Positions 1 to 10,561 are shown, counted from the stretch's first letter. The stretch is DNA of 64,000 nucleotides from CAWBRT01 sp963814745 (GCA_963814745.1 CAWFEA010000001.1:930001-994000); one strand, 5' to 3'. Numbers and translations: made by a program. The notes: a model not told the origin generated them from the letters alone.

Positions 1-2085
1 CCATTAGAGCGTTGCAGGAATATCGGCATCATGGCGCACATCGATGCCGGTAAGACTACGACTACCGAGCGCATCCTGTTCTACACGGGCCGCACCCACC
101 GCATTGGCGAAGTGCATGAGGGCACGGCGACGATGGATTGGATGGCGCAGGAGCAGGAGCGCGGCATTACGATTACGTCCGCCGCTACGACCTGTTCCTG
201 GCGCGACCTCCGGATCAACATCATCGATACGCCGGGGCACGTGGATTTCACCGCCGAGGTAGAGCGTTCGCTGCGCGTGCTCGACGGCGCGGTCGCGGTC
301 TTCGACGCCGTTCACGGGGTCGAGCCGCAGTCGGAAACCGTCTGGCGGCAGGCGGACAAGTACGGTGTGCCGCGCATCTGCTTCATCAACAAGATGGACA
401 AGATGGGCGCCGATTTCGAGCACGCCATCGACACTATCCGCAAGCGCCTCAACGCCCGCCCGGTGGCCATCCAGTATCCGATTGGCACCGAAGACAAGTT
501 CAAGGGCTGTATCGATCTGTTGGCCATGAAGGCCATCTTCTGGCACGACGAGACCCTCGGCGCGGAGTATTCGATCGAGGAGATTCCGGCGGAATTGAAG
601 AAAAAAGCGCAAGCCTATCATCAGCTCCTGGTTGAAGCCATCGTGGAGAACGACGACGGCGAAGACCTGATGGCGAAATATGTCGAGGGCGAAGAGATCG
701 GCGAGGAAGAGCTGAAGGCGTCGCTGCGCAAGAGCGTCATCGCCATGAAGGTCTTCCCGGTAATTTGCGGCACGGCGTTCAAGAACAAGGGCGTGCAGCC
801 GCTGTTGGACGCGGTGGTCGATTTCCTGCCGTCGCCGCTTGACATCCTTCCGGTCACGGGCAAGAACCCGGACACGGGCGCGGAAGAAATTCGCAAGCCG
901 GACGACCAAGAGCCGTTCGCCGCGCTGGTTTTCAAGATCATGACCGATCCCTTTGTCGGCCAGTTGGCGTTCATCCGCGCCTATTCGGGCGGGTTGAAGA
1001 GCGGCGACAGCGTTTACAACCCGCATAAACAGCGGAGTGAGCGCATCGGCCGGCTGCTGCGCATGCACGCCAACAAGCGCGAGGAGATCACGGAAGTTCT
1101 CGCCGGAGATATCTGCGCCTGCGTCGGTTTGAAAAACGTGACCACCGGCGACACCATTTCCGACGAGAAGCACCCGATCGTGCTGGAGTCGATCGAGTTC
1201 CCCGACCCGGTAATCGCGGTTGCCGTGGAGCCCAAGACCAAAAGCGACCAGGAGAAGATGTCGGTCGCGCTCAGCAAGCTGGCGCAGGAAGACCCGACCT
1301 TCCGGGTGGCGACCGATCAGGACAGCGGGCAGACGATCATCAGCGGCATGGGCGAGCTGCACCTGGAGATCATCATCGACCGCATGATGCGCGAGTTCAG
1401 CGTGGAAGCCAACGTCGGCAAGCCGCAGGTCGCCTATCGCGAGACCATCCGCAAGAAGGCCGAAGCCGAGGGCAAGTACATTCGGCAGACCGGCGGCAGC
1501 GGGCAATATGGTCACGTCAAGTTGCGCATCGAGCCGAGCGGGGCCGGTAAGGGCTTCATCTTCGAAAACGACATCGTCGGCGGCTCGGTCCCGAAGGAAT
1601 ACATCAAGCCGGTCGAGGCGGGAATCAGGGAAGCCATGGAGGGCGGTGTGCTGGCCGGCTATCCGATGGTTGACGTCAAGGCGACGCTCTATGACGGCAG
1701 TTATCACGAAGTGGACTCGAACGAGCTGGCGTTTAAGATTGCCGCCTCGATGGGGTTCAAAGAGGCCGCGCGCAGGGCGAGCCCGGTGTTGCTGGAGCCG
1801 GTAATGTCGGTCGAAGTGGTCGTGCCCATGGAGTATATGGGCGTCATCATCGGCGACCTGAACAGCCGCCGTGGCCGCATCGAGGGCATCGAGCATCGTG
1901 CCGGGTCGGAGGTCGTCAAGTCGATGGTGCCGCTGGCCGAAATGTTCGGCTATGCCACCCAGATGCGCTCGAGCACACAGGGCCGCGCGACTTTTTCCAT
2001 GCACTTTTCGCGCTACGAAGAGGCGCCGCGCGCGGTGGCCGAGGAGATCGTGGCCAAGGTGCAGGGCAGGGTTTCGGCGAGATAG
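1..2085 (+). CDS. fusA: Elongation factor G (5' end outside window)
   Basis: GTPase that drives ribosomal translocation in the cytoplasm. The reading frame is open from base 1, and the codons before the first ATG at 31 read PLERCRNIGI, matching the usual EF-G N-terminus, so only about five codons lie outside the window. G1 is HIDAGKTTT (about 37-63), G3 is DTPGHVDF (226-249) and G4 is NKMDK (388-402). The rest continues without a break through domains II-V to a stop at 2085, giving a near-normal length of about 695 residues. A long antisense open frame is only its shadow. It is the expected str-operon gene before tuf, but two unknown genes separate the pair here. Confidence 0.97.
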   Translation, partial: PLERCRNIGIMAHIDAGKTTTTERILFYTGRTHRIGEVHEGTATMDWMAQEQERGITITSAATTCSWRDLRINIIDTPGHVDFTAEVERSLRVLDGAVAVFDAVHGVEPQSETVWRQADKYGVPRICFINKMDKMGADFEHAIDTIRKRLNARPVAIQYPIGTEDKFKGCIDLLAMKAIFWHDETLGAEYSIEEIPAELKKKAQAYHQLLVEAIVENDDGEDLMAKYVEGEEIGEEELKASLRKSVIAMKVFPVICGTAFKNKGVQPLLDAVVDFLPSPLDILPVTGKNPDTGAEEIRKPDDQEPFAALVFKIMTDPFVGQLAFIRAYSGGLKSGDSVYNPHKQRSERIGRLLRMHANKREEITEVLAGDICACVGLKNVTTGDTISDEKHPIVLESIEFPDPVIAVAVEPKTKSDQEKMSVALSKLAQEDPTFRVATDQDSGQTIISGMGELHLEIIIDRMMREFSVEANVGKPQVAYRETIRKKAEAEGKYIRQTGGSGQYGHVKLRIEPSGAGKGFIFENDIVGGSVPKEYIKPVEAGIREAMEGGVLAGYPMVDVKATLYDGSYHEVDSNELAFKIAASMGFKEAARRASPVLLEPVMSVEVVVPMEYMGVIIGDLNSRRGRIEGIEHRAGSEVVKSMVPLAEMFGYATQMRSSTQGRATFSMHFSRYEEAPRAVAEEIVAKVQGRVSAR

Positions 2086-2090
2086 GCGTC

Positions 2091-2543
2091 ATGTCATTTA
2101 AGGTTTACATTTCGGGCAGTTCGAGCTCCGCGGAGGAATGGAAGCAGGCTATCGAAGCTCCGGTATCAGAACTGCCGAAATTGAGCGACGAGCAAAAAGA
2201 AACCGCGAAGCGGTTTCAGGTTGCGGAAGAAGAGTACGCCCGTGGAGTTCTGGCGGGAGATTTGGCTTCTCAAAGGCACTCCCAGCGAGGTCAGGTACTG
2301 GGCGAGACTGTCGAGAAGCTGCTTTCTGGTCTTGGTAGTGGTTATCGAGTTGACGCGATTCTGCGTCATGGCGTAGAGTTCCGCTGGATGTTGCGAATCG
2401 AAACGCCCGGCGGATTCCGGAATGTTGACATCCCTCTCGACCTTGCGGATGATGTGATCGACTCGGGCGCTACGAATGTGATCGAGCAACTCAAGAGTCG
2501 AGTGCTACAGGGTATCGGAAGATCCGAGGTGGCGAGGAAATAA
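2091..2543 (+). CDS. Unknown protein inserted between fusA and tuf (A)
   Basis: 150-residue protein that I do not recognise. It starts only 5 bases after the fusA stop. The N-terminal part contains a charged, probably helical stretch (KLSDEQKETAKRFQVAEEEY), followed by a glycine-containing section and a C-terminal alpha/beta-looking part. No signal peptide, membrane segment or catalytic motif is visible. Base composition is clearly more AT-rich than fusA and tuf. Its stop codon overlaps the start of the next gene in TAATG, so the two are probably translationally coupled. Position inside a highly conserved operon means it would be co-transcribed with translation factors. The function is unknown. 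Confidence 0.75.
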   Translation: MSFKVYISGSSSSAEEWKQAIEAPVSELPKLSDEQKETAKRFQVAEEEYARGVLAGDLASQRHSQRGQVLGETVEKLLSGLGSGYRVDAILRHGVEFRWMLRIETPGGFRNVDIPLDLADDVIDSGATNVIEQLKSRVLQGIGRSEVARK

Positions 2544-2788
2544 TGAGAATCCTCGCTGGCAAAGTGACTCGATTCTGGTTGTCGCCGGAAGGCAAAGAAG
2601 CCCTCCGGGGCATTTTCGACAAGGAAGCCTTTCAGGTGTATGTACAAGCGGTTGACGAGTTCGGTTGCTGGGTTCGTCCAAAGAGTTACAGCTCTTTGAT
2701 GTTGCTGAAGTACGAGTACATCGCAACTGCTCATATTGAAGTCGGCATAGAAGCGTTTTCCGACGCGCAAAAACAACGCGTTCAATAA
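2543..2788 (+). CDS. Unknown small protein inserted between fusA and tuf (B)
   Basis: 81-residue protein that I do not recognise, overlapping the preceding gene by one base (TAATG). It is rich in aromatic residues (FWLSPEGKEAL, FGCWVRPKSY) and ends with a charged tail. There is no signal peptide or membrane segment. Only 13 bases separate its stop from the tuf start. Its lower GC, like that of its partner, suggests that the two arrived together. A toxin-antitoxin pair or an accessory pair tied to translation would fit the size and coupling, but nothing in the sequence shows either. Confidence 0.7.
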   Translation: MRILAGKVTRFWLSPEGKEALRGIFDKEAFQVYVQAVDEFGCWVRPKSYSSLMLLKYEYIATAHIEVGIEAFSDAQKQRVQ

Positions 2789-2801
2789 CGGAGTCAAGAT
2801 A

Positions 2802-3991
<1,190 letters not shown>

Positions 3992-4175
3992 AAGTTCTTA
4001 TGGGCGGGGTGAAGCTGCTTCGCTCGAGAGTCGGACATCCGGCGAAAGGCCGGCCAGGGAGAGATGGACGGGCGTCGAGATCGAGCGCCGGTCCAGCGAT
4101 GCAGACGCGTGGGACCTACGGTTAGGCGGCGGCTTGCGGAGCCCTGGTAAAACGATCTTTGTGAGAGACATCACT

Positions 4176-4505
4176 GTGATTGGTAAAGAACGAATTCGGA
4201 TTCGGTTGAAGGCCTACGATTACCGCGTTCTGGATCAGTCGACGGGCGAGATTGTCGAGACGGCGCGCCGCACCGGCGCACAGATTGCCGGACCGATCCC
4301 GTTGCCGACGGTCAAGAACAAATATACGGTTTTGCGCTCGCCGCACGTCGACAAGAAATCGCGCGAGCAATTTGAGATTCGCACTCATAAGCGGTTGCTC
4401 GACATCCTTGAGCCGACGCAGCAGACGGTCGATGCGCTGATGAAGCTCGACTTGCCGGCCGGCGTCGATGTCGAAATCAAGGCGTACGGCAAGGAACATA
4501 AATAG
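4176..4505 (+). CDS. rpsJ: 30S ribosomal protein S10
   Basis: Small-subunit protein S10, also the NusE partner of NusB in antitermination. I chose the GTG at 4176 because the protein then begins VIGKERIRIRLKAYDYR, the normal S10 N-terminus, and is about 109 residues long. An upstream GTG at 4161 is possible. Hallmarks are GPIPLPT, YTVLRSPHVDKKSREQFE and RLLDILEPTQQTVDAL. It is the first gene of the S10 cluster. The 184 bases after tuf and the 136 bases before rplC carry no gene that I can see. Confidence 0.96.
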   Translation: MIGKERIRIRLKAYDYRVLDQSTGEIVETARRTGAQIAGPIPLPTVKNKYTVLRSPHVDKKSREQFEIRTHKRLLDILEPTQQTVDALMKLDLPAGVDVEIKAYGKEHK

Positions 4506-4641
4506 ACGCCGTCCGGGCCGGTTGGCGACTACCCTGAGCGAGCGTGGTGAGCGCAGGAGCGGTTGTGGCGGGCGCGGCAAAGACGGCTAACCACCTACAG
4601 TGCCGGCAGTGGTAGGCAGGCATGATGAGGAGAAGAAGCAA

Positions 4642-5384
4642 ATGGCACTCAACGGAATTCTTGGGAAAAAGGTCGGGATGACGCAGTTGTTCGACAGCAA
4701 GGGCGAGGTTCGTCCGGTGACCATATTGCAGGCCGGGCCCGTGCGTCGTGACGCAGTTGAAGACGGCTACGAGCGACGGCTATGAGGCCGCCCAGATCGG
4801 GTTGATCGAGTTCGTCAAGGAATCGCGGCTGACCGCGCCGATGAAGGGCCACCTGGGAAAGAACAGCCTGCCGCCGGTGAAGTTCATGCGGGAAGTGGCG
4901 ATCGTGGTCAGCGCAGGGACGGCCGGCGAAGCGGCAAGCGATGGCGTGAAAGTCGGCGACAAGGTGCTGGTCGACCAGTTTGACGGCGAGAAATTTGTCG
5001 ACGTGTTGGGCACAAGCAAGGGACGCGGCTTTGCAGGCGTAGTCAAGCCGCCATCACTTCGGCGGCGGCCCGGGGGCTCACGGACATATGTTCCAGGTGC
5101 AGGGCTCGATCGGCGCCTCGTCGTTTCCGTCGCGGGTGCTCAAGGGGCTGCGCATGTGGGGGCACATGGGGCACGAAAGCGTGACCGTGCGCAACCTGCG
5201 GGTGCTCGGCATCGACAAGGACGAGAACCTGCTGGTGATCGAAGGCGCGGTGCCGGGCCCCAAGGACGGCTACGTGCTGATCACCCGGGCGAAGAAGCCG
5301 CCGAGAGAGCGTCGTGGTTTCGCCGGCGCCGGCACGGTCGATCCGTTGAAGGCTTCCAAGCGCCAGGCAAGCAAGAAGAAGTAA
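4642..5384 (+). CDS. rplC: 50S ribosomal protein L3 (frameshifted in consensus)
   Basis: Large-subunit assembly protein near the peptidyl-transferase centre. It starts MALNGILGKKVGMTQLF after a good AGGAGAAG ribosome-binding site. One frame break lies near 4738, where an extra G in GGGCCCGTGCG disrupts GPCVVTQLK. A second lies near 5050-5085, where the conserved RHHFGGGPGAHGHMFQ stretch is split. The C-terminal part is intact from about 5088 (GSIGASSFPSRVLKGLRMWG) and ends in a lysine-rich tail at 5384. The corrected length of about 245 residues is slightly long for L3 because of that tail. Confidence 0.93.
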
Positions 5385-5464
5385 ATGAATGAAGGTGGCG
5401 GGTCGCGTAGCCCGCGCCGTATTGACCTGGCGACTGATGGCCGGGCAGTTAGAAAGAAAACCTT

Positions 5465-6130
5465 ATGGCAACCATCGATGTTTTGGATTTGGCCGGCAGT
5501 AAAGTGGGCAGCCTCGAGTTGGCCGACGAGGTGTTCGGTGCCGTCAATGAGGACTTGCTCTGGGAAGCGGTGAAACACTACCGCGCCGGATTGAGGGCTG
5601 GCACCCACGCTACCAAGAATCGCAAGCTGGTGTCGGGTGCGGGCAAGAAGCTTTGGCGGCAGAAGGGAACCGGGCGCGCCCGTGTCGGGTCGATCCGTTC
5701 CCCACTATGGCGGCACGGCGGCACGATTCACGGACCGCAGCCCCGCTCCTATGACTATCAATTTCCGCGCAAGAAAGTCCTGGGCGCGTTGCGTTCGGCG
5801 CTGGCGGCCAAAGCGGCGGATGGCAAGCTGACGGTCGTCGAGGCATTCGAGCTGACGGAAGCCAAGAGCAAGAGCATGCGCCAGGCGCTGGACAACGCTT
5901 AAGGCCGACAAGACCGCGTTGCTGGTCGAGGCGGGCAATCACGAGAACCTCAACCTGGAGTTGAGCTCCCGTAACCTGGCCGGAGTGGAAATGCTGTACG
6001 GTCCCGAGGTGCACGCCTACCACCTGCTGCGTTATGACCGGGCGATCTTCTCCCGGCCCGCACTGGAAAAACTGCAGACTCGCTGAAGGCTTCCGCGCCT
6101 AAGCGGGCCCGGAAGGCGGAGGTGGCGTAA
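5465..6130 (+). CDS. rplD: 50S ribosomal protein L4 (frameshifted in consensus)
   Basis: Large-subunit protein lining the exit tunnel, and autoregulator of the S10 operon in some bacteria. It begins MATIDVLDLAGSKVGSLEL. The conserved loop KLWRQKGTGRARVGSIRSP and the following FPRKK are present. The frame is lost near 5899, where ALDNA should continue as LKADKTALLVEAG. It is probably lost again near 6078, because the alternative frame reads through KASAPKRARKAEVA to a stop at 6128-6130. That end gives a TAATG overlap with rplW, typical of coupled genes, so I prefer 6130 to the earlier stop at 6086. Confidence 0.9.
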
Positions 6131-6426
6131 TGGCAAAGTCCGCATATGAAATCATCCGCCGTCCGGTGATCACCGAGAAGGGCCTTGGAGCGAAGGAGAC
6201 CGAGCAGACGCTGGTCTTCGAAGTCGCGGTGAAAGCCTCCAAGACGCAGATCAAGGAAGCGGTGCAGTCGATTTTCAAGGTCAAGGTTGATGCGGTGCGT
6301 ACGGCAACCTTCGAGGGCAAGGAACGCCGTCGGGGAAAGTTCACCGGCTATCGTCCTGATTGGAAGAAGGCCTACGTGCGGCTCAAGGCGGGCGAAAAGA
6401 TGCCCGAGTACGCCGAAAACGTCTAG
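6130..6426 (+). CDS. rplW: 50S ribosomal protein L23
   Basis: Tunnel-exit protein of the large subunit that docks trigger factor and SRP. It is an intact 98-residue protein beginning MAKSAYEIIRRPVITEKG, with the conserved K-rich segment (GKERRRGKFTGYRPDWKKAYV) and normal length. Its start overlaps the corrected stop of rplD in TAATG. Translation is therefore probably coupled to L4. Confidence 0.95.
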   Translation: MAKSAYEIIRRPVITEKGLGAKETEQTLVFEVAVKASKTQIKEAVQSIFKVKVDAVRTATFEGKERRRGKFTGYRPDWKKAYVRLKAGEKMPEYAENV

Positions 6427-6559
6427 GCGCGTCTTCCAGGCGCATCCTGGGCGGCGCGACGGCCGCGGACGGGGAACGATTTTGATGGTCGCGTGAACGG
6501 CGCGACAAACTGGGCAGGGAAACGGGTTTTCGATATCTGCCTGGAAGAAGAGAAGAGCT

Positions 6560-7387
6560 ATGGCGATCAAGACATACAGACCGGTTACTCCGACGTTGCG
6601 TTTTCAGACGACGCTGGTCAACGGACGAGTTGACGACCAACCGGCCGCACAAGCCACTGACCGAGCCGAAGAATGGGGACCGGCGGACGCCGCAATGGCG
6701 GCGATCTGACCATCTGGCATCGTGGCGGCGGCCACAAGCGCAAGCTGCGCATCATCGACTTCAAGCGCGACAAGGCCGGCATTCCGGCGACGGTGGCGTC
6801 GATCGAGTACGATCCTAACCGCTCGGCCCGCATCGCTCTGCTGAGTTATGCCGACGGGGAAAAGCGCTACATCCTGCATCCGTCCGGGCTGCAAGGTCGG
6901 CGCCAAGGTGGTCAGCGGCCCCGAGGCCGACATCCTGGTGGGCAACGCTCTGCCGCTGCGCAGCATTCCCGCCGGCACGGTGGTGCACAACATCGAGCTG
7001 AAGCCGGGCAAGGGCGCGCAGATGGCGCGTTCGGCGGGGGCGCAGGCGCAGTTGGTGGCCAAGGAAGGCGACTACGCGCTGCTCAAGCTGCCTTCGGGCG
7101 AAACCCGCCGCGTGCTGGTGGATTGCATGGCGACCGTGGGGCAGGTTGGCAATCTCGATCACGAGAACATTTCGATCGGCAAGGCCGGGCGTACGCGCTG
7201 GCTGGGAATCCGTCCGACCAACCGCGGCGTGGTGATGAATCCGGTCGATCACCCGCACGGCGGCGGTGAAGGCAAGACCAGCGGCGGCCGGCATCCGGTG
7301 ACGCCGTGGGGCCAGCCGACGCGCGGCTACAAGACTCGCAACAACAAGCGGACTGACAAGTTCATTGTCAGCCGGCGCAAGAAATAA
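6560..7387 (+). CDS. rplB: 50S ribosomal protein L2 (frameshifted near N-terminus)
   Basis: Core large-subunit protein needed for peptidyl transfer and subunit joining. The start at 6560 gives MAIKTYRPVTPTLRFQTT. The frame then shifts near 6625, 6675 and 6892. The pieces RRNGGDLTIWHRGGGHKRKL and LKVGAKVVSGPEADILVGNA lie in neighbouring frames and join into a standard L2. The C-terminal part is intact from about 6895 and contains GVVMNPVDHPHGGGEGKTS, the conserved peptidyl-transferase-associated loop with its histidine. Corrected length is about 275 residues, which is normal. Confidence 0.94.
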
Positions 7388-7428
7388 CGCCGGTTGGCAC
7401 CAAAGCGAAGGAACCGAGAACTGAGTTT

Positions 7429-7722
7429 ATGGCACGTTCAACAAAAAAAGGTCCATTCATCGACAACCACCTGTTGGTCAAGGTGGAGGGCATGAACGCG
7501 CGCAACGAGAAGAAGGTGCTGCGCACCTGGTCGCGCCGTTCGACAATCATCCCGGAAATGCTGGGACACACGTTGGCCGTTCACAACGGCAAGAAGTTTA
7601 TCCCCGTGTATGTCACCGAGAACATGGTGGGCCACAAGCTGGGCGAGTTCAGCTTCACCCGCACGTTCAAGGGACACTCGGTGAAGGCAGCCGCCGAAAG
7701 CGCGGCCAAGCCGGCGAAGTAG
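7429..7722 (+). CDS. rpsS: 30S ribosomal protein S19
   Basis: Small-subunit head protein that pairs with S13 near the decoding A-site tRNA. It is an intact 97-residue protein starting MARSTKKGPFIDNHLL, with the conserved SRRSTIIPEMLGHT and GHKLGEFSFTRTFKGH stretches. Length is normal. It lies 41 bases downstream of rplB and 39 bases upstream of rplV, in the standard S10 order. Confidence 0.97.
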   Translation: MARSTKKGPFIDNHLLVKVEGMNARNEKKVLRTWSRRSTIIPEMLGHTLAVHNGKKFIPVYVTENMVGHKLGEFSFTRTFKGHSVKAAAESAAKPAK

Positions 7723-7761
7723 GCGAGGAATTCGCAGCAAGGTTTGAAGGGAACGGAGATC

Positions 7762-8235
7762 ATGGAATTTACCGCGAAAGCCAGGTTCATGCGGGTTTCG
7801 CCGCAGAAAGCCCGCCTGGTGCTGGACCTGATCAAAGGGCTGCGCGTGGAGCAGGCTTTGAATACCCTGGCGTTCACCAATAAGCGGATGGCGCCGGTGG
7901 TTCACAAGCTGCTGCGTTCGGCGATTGAGAACGCCAATTATATGACCAGGAAAAAGGCGTCGAAGTGGACGTCGATCGCCTGTTCGTCAAGCGCGCCATC
8001 GTCAACGAGGGCCCGCGCATGAAGCGCATCCGTCCGGCTCCGCATGGGACGCGCCTACCGTTACCAGCGGCGCATGTCGCATCTGGAGATCGCGGTGGCC
8101 GAAAAGCCTGGCTCGGCCGCGGCGGCGGGTCAAGCCGCGTCGCCGGCCAAGAAAGCGGTGCGTAAACCGGCGGCGAAAAAAGCGGCTGCCAAGAAAGCGC
8201 CGGCCAAGAAGAAGGCGCCGGCGAAGAAGAAGTAG
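7762..8235 (+). CDS. rplV: 50S ribosomal protein L22 with Lys/Ala-rich tail (frameshifted)
   Basis: Tunnel-wall protein of the large subunit. I chose the ATG at 7762 (MEFTAKARFMRVSPQKAR), which follows a GGAG at about 9 bases. The frame breaks near 7955 (MTRKKGVEVDVDRLFVKRA is split) and near 8048 (extra C before ATGGGACGC, in RPAPMGRAYRYQRRMSH). After the normal L22 end there is an extra tail of about 45 residues made of AKKAxAKK repeats. Low-complexity basic tails like this occur in high-GC soil bacteria and may contact rRNA. Corrected length is about 157 residues. Confidence 0.92.
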
Positions 8236-8305
8236 CTGGCGGGGATTCGCGACAGACTTGTGAGCAAGCGCGGCAGCAATGCCGGCGCGGAGAAGAGAAG
8301 AGAAT

Positions 8306-8971
8306 ATGGGACAGAAGGTCCATCCATACGGATTTCGCCTCGGCTATACCAAGCCCTGGAAAGCGCGTTGGTACATGGATCGCGACTTCGACAAGTTGCT
8401 GATCGAAGACATCAAGCTGAAGGAAGAGCTGAAGGAAAAGCTCAAGTCCGCCGGGGTCAGCTCGATCGAGGTGGAACGGCCCGGCAACAAGCTGCGGGTC
8501 ATCATCCGCACGGCGCGGCCGGGCATCATCATCGGGCGCAAAGGGACCGAAATCGACAAGCTCAAGGCGGAGCTGCAGAAGCGCACCAATCGCGAGGTGT
8601 ACGTCGATATCCAGGAGGTGCACAAGCCCGAGTTGGACGCGCAACTGGTGGGCGAATCGATCGCCCTGCAACTGGAAAAGCGCGTCGGTTTTCGCCGGGC
8701 CATGCGCAAGGCGGTGGATTCGGCGCTGCGCTTCGGTTGCAAGGGAATCAAGGTGCGGGTGAGCGGACGCCTGAACGGCAACGAAATCGCCCGCTCGGAA
8801 TGGTATTTGCAGGGGCGGTTGCCGCTGCACACCTTGCGCGCCGATATCGACTACGGCTTCGCCGAGGCCAAGACGACGTACGGCGTGATTGGGGTGAAGT
8901 GCTGGGTCTACAAGGGAGAAATCCTGACCCAACGCCGCCGCGACGCGCAGACCGCGCCGGGAAGTTTCTAG
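8306..8971 (+). CDS. rpsC: 30S ribosomal protein S3
   Basis: Small-subunit protein at the mRNA entry channel with helicase activity together with S4. The start at 8306 gives MGQKVHPYGFRLGYTKPWKA. The KH domain motif RPGIIIGRKGTEIDKLK is near residues 78-95. The C-terminal domain contains SGRLNGNEIARSEW and TTYGVIGVKCWVYKGE. It is intact at 221 residues, a normal length. The start is set by homology because several open codons lie upstream. Confidence 0.97.
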   Translation: MGQKVHPYGFRLGYTKPWKARWYMDRDFDKLLIEDIKLKEELKEKLKSAGVSSIEVERPGNKLRVIIRTARPGIIIGRKGTEIDKLKAELQKRTNREVYVDIQEVHKPELDAQLVGESIALQLEKRVGFRRAMRKAVDSALRFGCKGIKVRVSGRLNGNEIARSEWYLQGRLPLHTLRADIDYGFAEAKTTYGVIGVKCWVYKGEILTQRRRDAQTAPGSF

Positions 8972-9068
8972 GATCAGCCGCCGGCCGGCGGCCGCTAGGC
9001 TGAAGGCGGCGGGTATCACGGTCCCCGGGGCCGGTTTGATTCCGGGGAACGAGAACTGAGAACTACTT

Positions 9069-9485
9069 ATGTTGATGCCGAAGAAAGTGAAGTACCGCAA
9101 GCAGCAGCGCGGGCGCATGGCCGGCAAGGCATGGCGCGGCTCCGAGCTGTCGTTTGGCGACTACGGCCTGAAGGTGCTCGAGCCGGGCTGGATCACCGAC
9201 CGCCAGATCGAAGCCAGCCGCGTGGCCATGACCCGCTTCGTCAAGCGCGGCGGAAAGGTCTGGGTCCGCCTGTTTCCCGATAAGCCGGTGACCAAGAAGC
9301 CGGCCGAAACTCGTATGGGCAAGGGCAAAGGCGCTCCCGATCATTGGGTCGCGGTGGTCCGACCGGGCAAGATCCTGTTCGAGATGGAGGGAGTCAATCC
9401 GGTCGATGCGCAGGAAGCGATGCGGTTGGCTTCGCACAAGCTTCCGCTCAGAACCAAATTCGTAACGCGCCACAGCGCGCACTGA
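9069..9485 (+). CDS. rplP: 50S ribosomal protein L16
   Basis: Large-subunit protein close to the A-site tRNA. It is an intact 138-residue protein starting MLMPKKVKYRKQQRGRMAGK, with the conserved RMGKGKGAPDHWVAVV and ARRL-type end replaced by AMRLASHKLPLRTKFV. Length is normal. It lies between rpsC and rpmC as expected. Confidence 0.97.
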   Translation: MLMPKKVKYRKQQRGRMAGKAWRGSELSFGDYGLKVLEPGWITDRQIEASRVAMTRFVKRGGKVWVRLFPDKPVTKKPAETRMGKGKGAPDHWVAVVRPGKILFEMEGVNPVDAQEAMRLASHKLPLRTKFVTRHSAH

Positions 9486-9530
9486 TGCGCCAAGACGGCC
9501 GGGGCTCCGGCGGCGCAAGAGAGATAGCAG

Positions 9531-9749
9531 ATGGACGCGGAAAAGATTCGCAATTTTACCGATGAAGAGCTCAGTCACCAGGAACGCGAACTGAGCGAAC
9601 AGCTCTTCCGGCTGAAGTTCCAGTTGAAAATGGGACAGAGCGAGAGCTTGAAGAAGATTCGCGGCCTGCGCAAGGACATTGCGCGAGTCAAGACCGTCCA
9701 GCGCGCCAAGACTCTGGCGGCCGCCAAGACCGGAACGGAGAAGAAGTAG
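9531..9749 (+). CDS. rpmC: 50S ribosomal protein L29
   Basis: Small two-helix protein at the tunnel exit. It is intact at 72 residues and begins MDAEKIRNFTDEELSHQE, with the family signature KKIRGLRKDIARVKTV. The stop is separated by only 2 bases from the rpsQ start, so the two are coupled. Confidence 0.95.
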   Translation: MDAEKIRNFTDEELSHQERELSEQLFRLKFQLKMGQSESLKKIRGLRKDIARVKTVQRAKTLAAAKTGTEKK

Positions 9750-9751
9750 CG

Positions 9752-10069
9752 ATGCCTGAGACCACGAATACCGGAAGCGGCCTCCGCCGCAAACTGCTGA
9801 TCGGCCAGGTGGTCTCGACCAAGATGACGAAAACCATCGTGGTCGAGGTCAGCCGCCAGAAGGCGCATGCGCTCTATCGTCGGGTGGTGAAGCATTCGAA
9901 AAAGTTCTATGCCCACGACGAACAGCAGAGCGCTCATTTGGGCGATGTTGTCCGCATCGAAGAGACGCGTCCGCTCTCGCGCCTGAAGCGCTGGCGCTTG
10001 AAGGACATCCTCCGGCGGGCGGAATTGGTGGCGGTCGAGGTTAAGCAGGGGACCGAAGAGGTCAGCTAA
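9752..10069 (+). CDS. rpsQ: 30S ribosomal protein S17
   Basis: Primary 16S rRNA-binding protein. It is intact at 105 residues. After a short N-terminal extension (about 15 residues) the family core is GQVVSTKMTKTIVVEVSRQK, followed by KFYAHDE and GDVVRIEETRPLSRLKRW. It is slightly longer than E. coli S17 at both ends. The 120 bases to rplN show no gene. Confidence 0.95.
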   Translation: MPETTNTGSGLRRKLLIGQVVSTKMTKTIVVEVSRQKAHALYRRVVKHSKKFYAHDEQQSAHLGDVVRIEETRPLSRLKRWRLKDILRRAELVAVEVKQGTEEVS

Positions 10070-10189
10070 CGCGACGGGCCTGACCGGCGCTGTTTTTGCC
10101 GGTCGGAGCAGACAGTCATCCGGCGCCGGCCGCGTCGGCAACGCCGGCTCGCGGCGGGGGTTGGGACCGGAGACTGAGGAGATGGAACC

Positions 10190-10561
10190 ATGGCAGTGAT
10201 GATGAGAAGCATGATCGAGGTCGCCGATAATTCCGGCGCGCGCAAGCTGCAGATGATTCTGCCCCTCGGCGGCTCCACCGGCCTCAGCGCCGGGTTGGGC
10301 GATATTGTGACGGCGGCGGTTAAGGAAGCCTCGCCCGACGGCCAGGTCAAGAAAGGCACGGTGGTCAAGTGTGTCATCGTGCGTACGCGCAAGGAGCACC
10401 GGCGCAAGGACGGCACTTACATCCGCTTCGACCAGAATGCGGCGGTGCTGATCGATGCCACCGGCGAGCCGGTCGGGACGCGCGTCTTCGGGCCGGTTGC
10501 CCGCGAACTGCGCGAGAAGCGTTTTTTGAAGATCGTTTCGCTGGCGCCGGAAGTGCTCTGA
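10190..10561 (+). CDS. rplN: 50S ribosomal protein L14
   Basis: Large-subunit protein at the subunit interface. The protein is intact at 123 residues, starting MAVMMRSMIEVADNSGARKL. Conserved stretches are GDIVTAAVKEASPDGQVKKG and the C-terminal GTRVFGPVARELREKRFLKI. It is preceded by GAGGAGATGGAACC, a good ribosome-binding site. Confidence 0.97.
   Translation: MAVMMRSMIEVADNSGARKLQMILPLGGSTGLSAGLGDIVTAAVKEASPDGQVKKGTVVKCVIVRTRKEHRRKDGTYIRFDQNAAVLIDATGEPVGTRVFGPVARELREKRFLKIVSLAPEVL

Noticed and set aside
4..2004. Long open frame of 666 codons antisense to fusA
   Set aside because: It is a GC-rich shadow of EF-G: the sense strand encodes a complete, highly conserved protein, and the antisense translation has unnatural His/Arg/Asp-rich composition.
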